From NCBI RefSeq assembly GCF_016702655.1, contig NZ_JADJDO010000003.1, positions 1 to 64,000 of the forward strand: a stretch of DNA of 64,000 nt. Direction: 5' to 3'. A program made the position numbers and the translations under genes. This stretch comes from Ideonella sp. Its GTDB lineage: Bacteria; Pseudomonadota; Gammaproteobacteria; Burkholderiales; Burkholderiaceae_C. Positions 34,577 to 43,156 of this stretch are shown here, piece by piece. The notes under the pieces were generated by a model. It was not told the origin of the DNA, did no database searches, and was given only the letters and a program-made list of their open reading frames with translations. Within the stretch, counting starts at the first letter, position 1, and every line of letters begins with the position of its first letter.

Positions 34577-37500
34577 TCAGCCGTCCGCGTACAGCGTGAA
34601 GTCGAAGCTCGACAGGGCGGGCGAAGCGCCGAAGATGCTGGCGAACAGGATGTTGTCAGCGCCGACTCCGCTCGTGGGGTTGTAATACAGCCCACCGCTC
34701 GTCAGGTCGTAATAGATGCCGATGCCCGCACCCGCGCCCGCACCGGTAGACCCCGAACCCTCGAAGTAGTACGCCGCACCCAGCGTGCCCTCGCTGGTCG
34801 CAAGGTCCGACAGCAGAGCGGTGAAGATGTCGTTGTCCAGCAGGACCTGATCTTCCGCAAAGTCCGCGTTGAGCAGCGTGTCGACGTTGGTCGCCGCATT
34901 CAGGGCCGTGTCGAAGAAGAACTGGTCTTCGATTGCGTCGGCCCCAGCATCCAGCGTATCGTTGCCTTCGCGACCGTACAGCAAGTCAGCACCCGCCAGG
35001 CCCGACAGGACGTTGGCGCCCGTGTTGCCGATCAACGTGTTGTCGAGCCCGTTGCCGGTGCCGTTCGCGCCCGATGTCAGCTCCAGGTACTCGAAGTTGT
35101 TGCCCAGCGTGAAGCTGATGGTCGAGAAGACGCGGTCGATGCCCGCTCCCGACTCCGTCAGGACGTCGCCCGCACCGATGCCGATGTAGTCGTCGCTGCC
35201 GAATCCGCCCGACAGGAAGTCGCTGTCTGCGCCACCGTTGAGCGTGTCGTCGCCCGAGCCGCCCAGCAGCGAGTCGGCGCCTGCCCCGCCGGCCAGGCTG
35301 TCGTTCTCGTTGCCGCCGTCGAGCGTGTCGTTGTCGTCGCCGCCGAACAGCGTGTCGTTGTTGCTGCCGCCGAGCAGCGAATCGTTGCCGCTGCCACCGG
35401 TGAGCACGTCATCGCCGTTGCCCCCGTTGAGCGTGTCATTGCCATTGCCGCCGTCGAGCGCGTCGTTGCCGTTGAAACCCGCAAGGCTGTCGTCGCCGTC
35501 GACGCCGAACAGCTTGTCGTTGGCGCCCGCACCCACCAGCACGTTGTTGAGGGCATTGCCCGTGCCCGTCTGCACGCCGGTGGTCAGCAGGTTGTTCAGG
35601 TTCTCCACCTCGGCGGCCAGCGTGTAGTTGAGCGATGTCGAGTCGACGCTGTCGGTCCCTTCGCCAAACAGTTCGACGACCACGTCCGAACCCGAATTCA
35701 CCTTGTACACGTCGTCACCCAGGCCACCGACCATCGTGTCGATGCCGTTGCCGCCGTTGAGCGTGTCGTTGCCGTTGCCGTCGCCGCCGATGAGGCTGTC
35801 GGTACCGCCCGCACCGACGAGCAGGTTGTCGCCGCCCTGGCCGAAGATGACGTTGGCGAACTTGTTGCCGGTCCCTGACTGGTTGCCCGCCCCGAATAGG
35901 GCCAGGTTCTCGACTCCCTCCTTGATCGTGTACGCGGCCGCGGTCGAATACACCCAGTCCTGGCCTTCGCCGGCCTTCTCCTTGGCGATGTCCAGGGCGG
36001 AATCGACGTAGTAGATGTCATCGCCCGTACCGCCCTTCATGGTGTCGTCGCCCGCCCCGCCATCCAGCGTGTCGTTGCCGTCGCCACCCTCGATCGAATC
36101 GGCGCCCGCGAGGTCGTCGCCCCATCCCCAGTCGCCGCGGATGTAGTCGTTGCCTGCGCCGCCCAGCAGGGTGTCGTTGCCTTCGTCGCCGTACAGCGCG
36201 TCGTCGTCTGCGCCGCCATCGATCGAGTCGTTGCCGTACGAGCCGCCCACGGTGTCGTTGCCGGCCTCGCCGTAGAGGGCGTCGCCGCCGTCTCCGACCA
36301 CCGCCGATCCGGCGCCCCAGAGCTGGTCGCTGCCGGCGCCGCCCCACAGGGTGTCCACGCCGTCGTCGCCGTTCAATTGGTCGTCGCCGTCGGCGCCCAG
36401 CAGGCTGTCGTTGCCGGCCCCGCCGCTCACGGTGTCGTTGCCGCCATCGGCGTCGATCTGGTCGTCGCCAGCGGCGGTGCTGATCGCATTCGCGCCCGCC
36501 GTGCCGGTAATGGTGTCGTTGCCGTTGCCCGAGATCAGGTTCTCGAAATTCGTGAACAACTCGCCGAGCCAGCTCGAGGCGCCGGTGGCCATGTTCACGC
36601 CATAAGTGCCGTTCCAGCGCGACAGGTCGATGGTGTCGGTGCCGCCGACGCCGCCGTCCATGGTCTCGCCGCCGTTCTCGGCAACCATGTAGTCGTCGCC
36701 GCCGTTGCCGTAGTAGCTGTTGGAGTTGCCGTCGGAGATGATGGTCTCGGCGATGGAACTGCCGAGGAAGATCTCGATACCCGCCACGGAGACGTTGGGG
36801 GTCGACGAATAGCCGGTGATGGTGCCGGCCTCGAAGTCGTAGATCGGGCCGCTCAGCACGTTGGAGGCCGCCGTGGCATCGAGCGTGTCGGTGCCGGAGC
36901 CGCCGTCGACGTTGTCGAAGTAGTTGCCCCAGGTGAAGACGATCAGGTCATCGCCTGCATCGCCCGACACCGTGTCGACGTCGAGTCCGCCCACGAGCGT
37001 GTCGTTGCCTTCACCGCCCAGCAGGGTGTCTTCACCGGCGCTGCCGGTCAGGCTGTCGGCGCCGTCGCCGCCGCCAATGCTGTCGTTGCCGTCGCCGCCT
37101 TCCACGGTGTCGTTGCCGATGCCGGAGAACACCGTGTCGTTCCCGGCAAGTGCCGCGATCGTGTTGTCGTTGGAGGGTCCCGTGTCGGTGATCGTGATGA
37201 CGTTGTTGCCGGCAGTGCCGGTAACGGCTGCGGCGCCGCCAACCGTCAGGTTTTCGAAGTTCAGGATCGTGTCGTACGTGGTCCCGCCAGGGCCGACATG
37301 CCGCATCCAGCCTTGAGTCAGGTCGTAGGTTACGCCCGGGTTCCACGCGATGTCTGCAATCAGCGTGTCGATGCCGGCGCCGCCGTCGAACCAGTCGCCA
37401 ATGGAAGAATCGTTGTCGTAGACCACATCGTCGCTGTCTCCGGCGTCGATGGAGTCGGCCCCCGTGCCGCCGTCGATGCTGTCGTTGCCGCCGCCGGCGC

Positions 37501-40288
37501 TGATGGTGTCGCTTCCTCCCAGGCCGTTGATGACGTTGGCACCGGTGCCATTGACCGTCAGCACGTTGGCCACGCTGCTGCCGATCACGGTGGCGCTGCC
37601 GCCGACGACCAAGTTCTCGATGTTGATGAGTTGGTCGCGGTTGCCACTCCAGCTCGACCAGCCGGCGTTGAGGTCGAAGGTGACCGTGTTGGCCCAGCCC
37701 TGGTCGTGGATAAGCGTGTCGGTGCCGCTGCCACCGTCGTAAATGTCGTCGTCGCTCGCCGACATGTACTCGGTATCAGTGATGATGTCGTTGTCGTCGC
37801 CGGCAACCACCGAGTCGTTGCCCGAACCGGCGTTGATGCTGTCGTTGCCGATGCCCGCGCTGATGGTGTCGTTGCCGCCGGCGCCGTCGATGGTGTTGTT
37901 GTGTGACGTTCCTGTGTTTGTGATGGTGATGACGTTGGCCGCGGCGGAGCCGTATACATCGGCGCCGCCTCCGACCGTCAAGTTCTCGATGTTGAGGATG
38001 GTGTCGTAGGTCGTGCCGCCGGCGCCGGGCCAGCGCATCCAACCCGCAGCCAGGTCGTAGACGACATCATCGGCCCAGGTGTAGTCGGCCACGAGGGTGT
38101 CGGTGCCCGCGCCGCCGTCGAAGCTGTCGCCCGTGCTGCTGTTGCCGTCCACGATGTAGTCGTTGCCGTCCTGGCCGTAGACTGTTGCGACACCGCCCTC
38201 GCCGTACAGACTGTCGTTCCCCGTGTAACCATACAGCGTGTCGGAGCCATTGCCGCCATACACGTGGTCGTTGCCGGCGTCGCCGGACATGAAGTCAGTG
38301 CCGTCCTGGCCGTAGAGCCAGTCATCGTCGTTGTCGCCGTAGAGCGTGTCGTTGCCGGTGCCGCCCTCGAGGGTGTCGAAGCCGTCGCCGCCGCTCAGGT
38401 AGTCGTCGCCATTGCCGCTGGCGTCGGTATAGTCGCCGACCACCCAGTCGTTGCCGATACCGCCGAAGGCGAAGTCGTTGCCCGCATCGCCGATCACCTG
38501 GTCGTTGCCGGCGTCGCCGTACATCCAGTCGTTGCCGGCGTGGCCGCCGATGAAGTCGTTGCCGTCGCCACCGTACATGGTGTCGGCGCCGTCGCTGGCC
38601 TGCTGGCCCCACTCCGAGCCGCGCATGGAGTCGTCGCCGGCGTTGCCGCGCAGCACGTTGCCGATCACGTTGCCGTAAATCGTGTCGGCACCGCTGCCGC
38701 CGGTGGCGTTCTCGATCATCGACGCCTGGTTGCCGCCGAAGAGCAGCGCGTTGAAGATATTGCCCCGTGCCTCGCGCCCGGCCGTGGTCCAGTCCAGGTC
38801 GGCAAGTTGCGCGAAGGAGAACACCGAATGGCTGCCGGGGGTCAGGTTGAGCTCGACGCTGGTCGTATAGGTGCTCAGGTCGTAGGTGTCGATACCGCCG
38901 CCGTCCCAGATCGTGGCGAAAATCTTGTTGCCACCGGGCTGCAGGGCAATGGCGCCGTCGATCAGCGTGTTGCCGCTCGTCGGGCTCCATGAATAGACGG
39001 TATTGCCAGAGTTCGCCGAGTAGTCCGCACCGTAGATGTACTGCAGTGCCTGGATGTCGTACATCATCCAGGTCTGCGCATAGCCCCAGGTCTCGTTCGT
39101 GTAGCCGTCGGTGCCGCCGCCCACGTAGGAGCGGTAGGTCATGATGGAATATTCCATCGAATCCGTGGCCGACGGCAGCGCAGGAGCGCCGGTGCCGTAC
39201 TCATTGGTTGTCGAGTGGCCGTGTTTCAGTCCCAGCGCATGGCCCAGCTCGTGGATGGTGGTTGCGTAGTCGTAGTTGCCGGTGGTGGGGTTGTCGCCGG
39301 AACCGCCGAACCACACGTCGCCGGCCTGGTCGTTGCCGCCGGGAAAGTCGGCCACGCGCGCGGTGCCGACGACCGACGACGAGGTATTGGCCAGCCTGAT
39401 GGTGCTGGTACCCGTGCCCGCGCCCGCATAGGTGACGCTCAGGCCGGTGAAGGCTTCCACCGACAGCCCGGTGGAGGCGGGCAGCTGGGTATACAGCGAC
39501 TCATTCAGGATCGTATGCGCCGCCTTCAACTGGTTCGCCGTCAGCTGCGAAAAGCCGGAGAAGAAGTTCGGATACCCGGTGGTGTAGCCGGCCTGGTAGT
39601 CGGCCGTCGCGTCCGGGTCGCTGTAGCTGATGGCGTTGTCGCTCCAGTTGGTGCGCCACAACACGCCGTCGATGGTGGCGTCGCCGCTGAGGGGGGTGTA
39701 CTCCCAAGGTTCGGTGTTGCCGTTCAGGGGCTCCGGCATGCTGTCGGCGGTCGAGCCCGGTACGCTGGTGTACAGCGGCAGCGTCCAGTCCACCTCGCCG
39801 TCGGGAGACAGTGTCTTCGCAGCCGGCTCGGGGTTTCCCGTGCCATCGCCCGTGCTCGGGGTGCCGCAGCACGCCGGACAGTTGCAGCCCATCACCGGCC
39901 CGCCGCCGGCAGACGTGCCCGAGTGGTCCAGGGTCGCAGCGTTCTCGGGCAGCCCCGGCATCGTGGCCAGCAAGCTCGTGAACAGACCGGCAGGTGCGGG
40001 ATCGGCAGCGACGCGTGCCGGGGACAGGACTTCGGTGGCCGGCAGCCCTTCCAGCACGCTTGCCGCGCCAGGCGCAGCGCTGATCACCGCCTGGGCGGCC
40101 TGTTCGGCGCCATCGGCGGGAAGCTTGTCGATGACGCTGCCCTGATCCGCCTCTTGCTGCGCGCCGCGGTGCAACTGTCTGCCGCCGGCCTGCTCGATCA
40201 GCGGGGAGGAGTCCTCATCGGCCCATAACTCGTAGACGGTTTTGGATCCGACAATCGTCCGAAGTCCACCACCGGAATTGGCTGCCAT
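34577..40288 (-). CDS. RTX metalloprotease of the M10 (serralysin) type, type I secretion substrate
   Basis: 1903 residues. No signal peptide; MAANSGGGLRTIVGSKTVYE opens a 340-residue leader with an unusual GCNCPACC cluster (Cys135, 137, 140, 141). The zinc site HELGHALGLKH is at 346-356 and the Met-turn SIMTYRSY at 381-388, as in serralysins. From about 525 to 1800 there are dozens of calcium-binding RTX nonapeptides (such as GGDGNDFIGGHAGND, GGNGNDTLNGGNGDD) separated by several spacer blocks (NIENLTVGG and similar). The C terminus DFTLYADG is preceded by a region typical of type I export signals. GGAGAA upstream supports the ATG at 40288. It is the last gene of the operon with ABC, HlyD and a glycosyltransferase. 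Serralysins are about 480 residues, so this is four times longer. Confidence 0.9.
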   Translation of the reverse strand: MAANSGGGLRTIVGSKTVYELWADEDSSPLIEQAGGRQLHRGAQQEADQGSVIDKLPADGAEQAAQAVISAAPGAASVLEGLPATEVLSPARVAADPAPAGLFTSLLATMPGLPENAATLDHSGTSAGGGPVMGCNCPACCGTPSTGDGTGNPEPAAKTLSPDGEVDWTLPLYTSVPGSTADSMPEPLNGNTEPWEYTPLSGDATIDGVLWRTNWSDNAISYSDPDATADYQAGYTTGYPNFFSGFSQLTANQLKAAHTILNESLYTQLPASTGLSVEAFTGLSVTYAGAGTGTSTIRLANTSSSVVGTARVADFPGGNDQAGDVWFGGSGDNPTTGNYDYATTIHELGHALGLKHGHSTTNEYGTGAPALPSATDSMEYSIMTYRSYVGGGTDGYTNETWGYAQTWMMYDIQALQYIYGADYSANSGNTVYSWSPTSGNTLIDGAIALQPGGNKIFATIWDGGGIDTYDLSTYTTSVELNLTPGSHSVFSFAQLADLDWTTAGREARGNIFNALLFGGNQASMIENATGGSGADTIYGNVIGNVLRGNAGDDSMRGSEWGQQASDGADTMYGGDGNDFIGGHAGNDWMYGDAGNDQVIGDAGNDFAFGGIGNDWVVGDYTDASGNGDDYLSGGDGFDTLEGGTGNDTLYGDNDDDWLYGQDGTDFMSGDAGNDHVYGGNGSDTLYGYTGNDSLYGEGGVATVYGQDGNDYIVDGNSSTGDSFDGGAGTDTLVADYTWADDVVYDLAAGWMRWPGAGGTTYDTILNIENLTVGGGADVYGSAAANVITITNTGTSHNNTIDGAGGNDTISAGIGNDSINAGSGNDSVVAGDDNDIITDTEYMSASDDDIYDGGSGTDTLIHDQGWANTVTFDLNAGWSSWSGNRDQLINIENLVVGGSATVIGSSVANVLTVNGTGANVINGLGGSDTISAGGGNDSIDGGTGADSIDAGDSDDVVYDNDSSIGDWFDGGAGIDTLIADIAWNPGVTYDLTQGWMRHVGPGGTTYDTILNFENLTVGGAAAVTGTAGNNVITITDTGPSNDNTIAALAGNDTVFSGIGNDTVEGGDGNDSIGGGDGADSLTGSAGEDTLLGGEGNDTLVGGLDVDTVSGDAGDDLIVFTWGNYFDNVDGGSGTDTLDATAASNVLSGPIYDFEAGTITGYSSTPNVSVAGIEIFLGSSIAETIISDGNSNSYYGNGGDDYMVAENGGETMDGGVGGTDTIDLSRWNGTYGVNMATGASSWLGELFTNFENLISGNGNDTITGTAGANAISTAAGDDQIDADGGNDTVSGGAGNDSLLGADGDDQLNGDDGVDTLWGGAGSDQLWGAGSAVVGDGGDALYGEAGNDTVGGSYGNDSIDGGADDDALYGDEGNDTLLGGAGNDYIRGDWGWGDDLAGADSIEGGDGNDTLDGGAGDDTMKGGTGDDIYYVDSALDIAKEKAGEGQDWVYSTAAAYTIKEGVENLALFGAGNQSGTGNKFANVIFGQGGDNLLVGAGGTDSLIGGDGNGNDTLNGGNGIDTMVGGLGDDVYKVNSGSDVVVELFGEGTDSVDSTSLNYTLAAEVENLNNLLTTGVQTGTGNALNNVLVGAGANDKLFGVDGDDSLAGFNGNDALDGGNGNDTLNGGNGDDVLTGGSGNDSLLGGSNNDTLFGGDDNDTLDGGNENDSLAGGAGADSLLGGSGDDTLNGGADSDFLSGGFGSDDYIGIGAGDVLTESGAGIDRVFSTISFTLGNNFEYLELTSGANGTGNGLDNTLIGNTGANVLSGLAGADLLYGREGNDTLDAGADAIEDQFFFDTALNAATNVDTLLNADFAEDQVLLDNDIFTALLSDLATSEGTLGAAYYFEGSGSTGAGAGAGIGIYYDLTSGGLYYNPTSGVGADNILFASIFGASPALSSFDFTLYADG

Positions 40289-40493
40289 CAAGTTTCTCCA
40301 GGAGTTCGGGGCCGACAGTGCCAGCAGCGAGGCGCGAGGTCAAGATGGGACTTGTCACTGCTTGTCCGCGAAGGATACTGTGTGAGTCAGGAGCCGGTCG
40401 ACCTCGCCCCGACATTGCTCGTGTGACTTTTCCAATACTCCGGTTCTTCTTGCGCTGCCGCAGGCCCCCCGTTCGCGGGAGTGACTGGTGGCC

Positions 40494-41783
40494 TCAGCGC
40501 TCACCGGCCGCTGCCGGGAGCGGCGTCGCAGGCAATGCGCCGCGCGTGCGCTGGCCTCGCAGCATGGCTTGCGCCAGCTCGAGTTGCGCGGGCAGGCAAC
40601 GGCTGCGCAGGTCGTATCCCTCGACCACGCTTCGCCGGGCCGCGCTGCCGAGGGTTTGCCTGAGGTCCGCATCGTCGAGCAGCCGGCAAACACTTTCGAC
40701 CAGGGCCTCGCCGTCGAAGAAATCGAACAGCAGTCCGTTGCTTCCGTGCTGCAGGACTTCGTTGACCGGCGCGGTCGCCGAAGCCGCGATCGGTGCGCCG
40801 ACGGCCATCGCCTCGAGCAGCGACCACGAGAGCACGAAGGGGTAGGTCAGGTAGACATGCGCGCGGCTGGACTGCAGCAGGCTGATGAGCGCGGGGTAGG
40901 GGATCTTGCCGGTGAAATGCAGGCGCCCTGTGTCGATGCGTGGCCCGGCCTCGGCCAGCAGCTTCTCGCGCCAGTTGGCCGCGCCGGCCGGCGCGCGGCC
41001 GTAGCTCGGCGTGTCGCCACCCACCACCACGACCTGCGCCCTGGGCCGGCGCGCCATCAGCTCGGGCAGCGCGCGCATGAAGACGTGAAAGCCCCGATAC
41101 GGCTCCAGGCCGCGACTGATGAAGGTGACGAGCTCATCGTCGGGCCCGAAACTTCGCCCGCCGGGCAGTTGGACGCGGGCGCCGGGGTCGGGCCGCAATG
41201 CCTCGGTATCGATGCCTTCGGGGATCACGCTCAGCCGCTGCCTGAACTCCGGCGGAAACGCCTGCGCCTGCCACTGCGTCGGCGTCACGCCCCAGTCTGC
41301 CGAGAAGAAGGTGGACTGGTGCGTCATGTTCCAGGTTCGGATGCGCAGCAGGTCGTCGAGCGAGGTCGGGAACTCCGCATCGAAGCCCATGTCCGCGCCC
41401 TGGCCGCGATAGTAGAACTCCAAGTACGCGAGCATCGGGCTGCGCGGGAAGATGTCGCGCAGGTAAAGCGCCTCACCCCAGGCGGCGTGCACGCAGATGA
41501 GATCGGGAACGAATCCGCGCTTGCGCAGTTCGAGCGCCTTGCGCGCCGCCGCCTGGCCGCGCAGCACGGCCGCCTCGATCTGGCGCAGATACGGATGCAC
41601 GCCGCGCGTCGTTTCGCGCGCCGGCTTGTAGGTCACGCGTTCGATACCCGGCGGCGCCGGCCGCGACGCGAGGTTCTTGTCGTCGCCCATCGCGATCACC
41701 TGCGCGCCGGGGGCGGCTGCAAACGCCCTCACGAGGTGCTTGTACTGTCCTGGAAAGTTCTGATGGACCAGCAGTATCTTCAT
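40494..41783 (-). CDS. GT4-family glycosyltransferase within the type I secretion operon
   Basis: 429 residues from the ATG at 41783 (MKILLVHQNFPGQYKHLVRA, the usual opening of this GT4 subgroup). Further blocks: VPDLICVHAAWGEALYLRDI, LAYLEFYYRGQGADMGFDAE, ADWGVTPTQWQAQAFPPEFR, LSVIPEGIDTEALRPDPGAR, LVTFISRGLEPYRGFHVFMR (donor-binding side), VVVVGGDTPSYG, and LSWSLLEAMAVGAPIAASAT (E-x7-E region). Cytoplasmic GT-B enzyme. It sits between hlyD (11 bases away) and the RTX gene (205 bases), all on the minus strand. It could glycosylate the RTX protein before export or act on the polysaccharide; this is inference. Confidence 0.8.
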   Translation of the reverse strand: MKILLVHQNFPGQYKHLVRAFAAAPGAQVIAMGDDKNLASRPAPPGIERVTYKPARETTRGVHPYLRQIEAAVLRGQAAARKALELRKRGFVPDLICVHAAWGEALYLRDIFPRSPMLAYLEFYYRGQGADMGFDAEFPTSLDDLLRIRTWNMTHQSTFFSADWGVTPTQWQAQAFPPEFRQRLSVIPEGIDTEALRPDPGARVQLPGGRSFGPDDELVTFISRGLEPYRGFHVFMRALPELMARRPRAQVVVVGGDTPSYGRAPAGAANWREKLLAEAGPRIDTGRLHFTGKIPYPALISLLQSSRAHVYLTYPFVLSWSLLEAMAVGAPIAASATAPVNEVLQHGSNGLLFDFFDGEALVESVCRLLDDADLRQTLGSAARRSVVEGYDLRSRCLPAQLELAQAMLRGQRTRGALPATPLPAAAGER

Positions 41784-41794
41784 GCGCACGCGGG

Positions 41795-43153
41795 TCAGGG
41801 TTCGCGCATGCCGCGCCGCGCGTAGTTGGCGAGCGGGCGCAACAGATAGTCGAACAGGCTGCGCGGCGGTGTCGTCAGGTAGGCCTCCGCCGGCATGCCG
41901 GTCTGCATGCGCGCTCCCGGGAACTGCGCGAGTTCAGCCGCATCGACTTCCATCATCACGTTGAACCAGGCGCTGCCGCCGGCCCGGGAATCCTCCAGCC
42001 TGTCCGCCGAAACCGTCAGCACGCGCGCCGGCAGCATCGGCATCGTGCGGTATTCGTAGGCGGTCAGTCGCACTTCGCCGGGCATGCCCGCCTGCACGTA
42101 GTCGATGTCCTCGGGCCGCACGCGAACCTCGACCACGAGCCGCTCCTGGGCCGGCACGACATCGAGGATCGCCTCGCGCGGTCCGACGGCAGCGCCGACC
42201 GCGGCGACGCGCAGGCCCATCACCGTGCCGTCGACGGGCGAGCGCACGTACTGGCGCTCGACCTGGTCGTTTGCCGGACGCAACTTCTCCTCGAGTTCGC
42301 GCAGTTGGGTGACGGCATCCTTGAGCTCCGTGGCCGCCTGCTGCTGGTACTGGTTGCGCGCCTGGGCGATCCGCGAGCGCAGATCCGCCAGCCGCTGGCT
42401 GGCCAGCGCGCGCTCGCTCCGGCGTTCAGCCGAGAGGCTCTCGTAGTCCGCAACCGAGCGTTCGAGCGCGAGGATGCGGGTGCGCTGGATGAAGCCCTGT
42501 TGCACCAGGTCGCGATTGATCTCGAGCTCCTCGCGCGCGCTGGCCGTGGCGCGCTGGACAGATTCGATTTGTGCGCTCAGTTCCTTGACCTGACGCTCGG
42601 TCTCGCGCGTCTGGATCTCGTAGGAGTCCACCTGTTCCAGCAGCATCCTGCGGCGGGCCAGGAAGAGGGCCTGCTCGCGCGCCAGGTACTCCGTGGCGCC
42701 CGGCATCCTGGCCAGCGCTGCAGGCAGGACGAACTCTGCCGCCAGCTTGAATTCGGCCATCAGCCGGGCTTCGCGGATGAGTTCGGCGACCTTCTGGTCC
42801 CGCTGCAGATCCAGAGTGGCGTCGGTGCGGACGTCGCCGATGACCAGGAGCGGGTCACCCTTGCGCACCCGTTGGCCTTCGCGCACCATGATCTCGCGCA
42901 CGATGCCGCCTTCGAGGTGCTGGACCGTCTTGCGATTGAGCTCGGTCTTGACGATCCCGGACGCGACCACGGCGCCACTGAGCGGCGCCATCGCGGACCA
43001 GATGAACATGATGGCCAGGGCCACGGCCAGCACCAGCGCTGCGCGCCTGGCCAGCCTGGCGTAGTCGGCCCGTTCATCCGTGCCTGGCGCCATCGGAGCG
43101 CGCAGCGCATCGGCCAGGCTGGTGAAGGAGCGGGGGGTGTCGGTGCGGGCCAT
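41795..43153 (-). CDS. HlyD-family membrane fusion protein of type I secretion
   Basis: 452 residues. A single N-terminal membrane segment AALVLAVALAIMFIWSAMAP (about 38-57), then ASGIVKTELNRKTVQHLEGG (the conserved V-Q-H-L-E-G-G-I-V of HlyD/PrtE), IREIMVREGQ-type lipoyl half, a long coiled coil (about 105-290, with LEQVDSYEIQTRETERQVKE, FIQRTRILALERSVADYESL), RSPVDGTVMGL and a C-terminal beta-barrel with YEYRTMPMLPARVLTVSADR. It bridges the inner-membrane ABC protein and an outer-membrane TolC partner (not in this window). Starts four bases after the ABC gene stop. It belongs with the RTX protease as export substrate. Confidence 0.9.
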   Translation of the reverse strand: MARTDTPRSFTSLADALRAPMAPGTDERADYARLARRAALVLAVALAIMFIWSAMAPLSGAVVASGIVKTELNRKTVQHLEGGIVREIMVREGQRVRKGDPLLVIGDVRTDATLDLQRDQKVAELIREARLMAEFKLAAEFVLPAALARMPGATEYLAREQALFLARRRMLLEQVDSYEIQTRETERQVKELSAQIESVQRATASAREELEINRDLVQQGFIQRTRILALERSVADYESLSAERRSERALASQRLADLRSRIAQARNQYQQQAATELKDAVTQLRELEEKLRPANDQVERQYVRSPVDGTVMGLRVAAVGAAVGPREAILDVVPAQERLVVEVRVRPEDIDYVQAGMPGEVRLTAYEYRTMPMLPARVLTVSADRLEDSRAGGSAWFNVMMEVDAAELAQFPGARMQTGMPAEAYLTTPPRSLFDYLLRPLANYARRGMREP

Positions 43154-43156
43154 GTC

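Noticed and set aside
34700..38700. Regular short repeats that might be a CRISPR array or DNA satellite
   Set aside because: They are the codons of calcium-binding RTX nonapeptides in one long protein; no spacer-repeat structure of CRISPR type.
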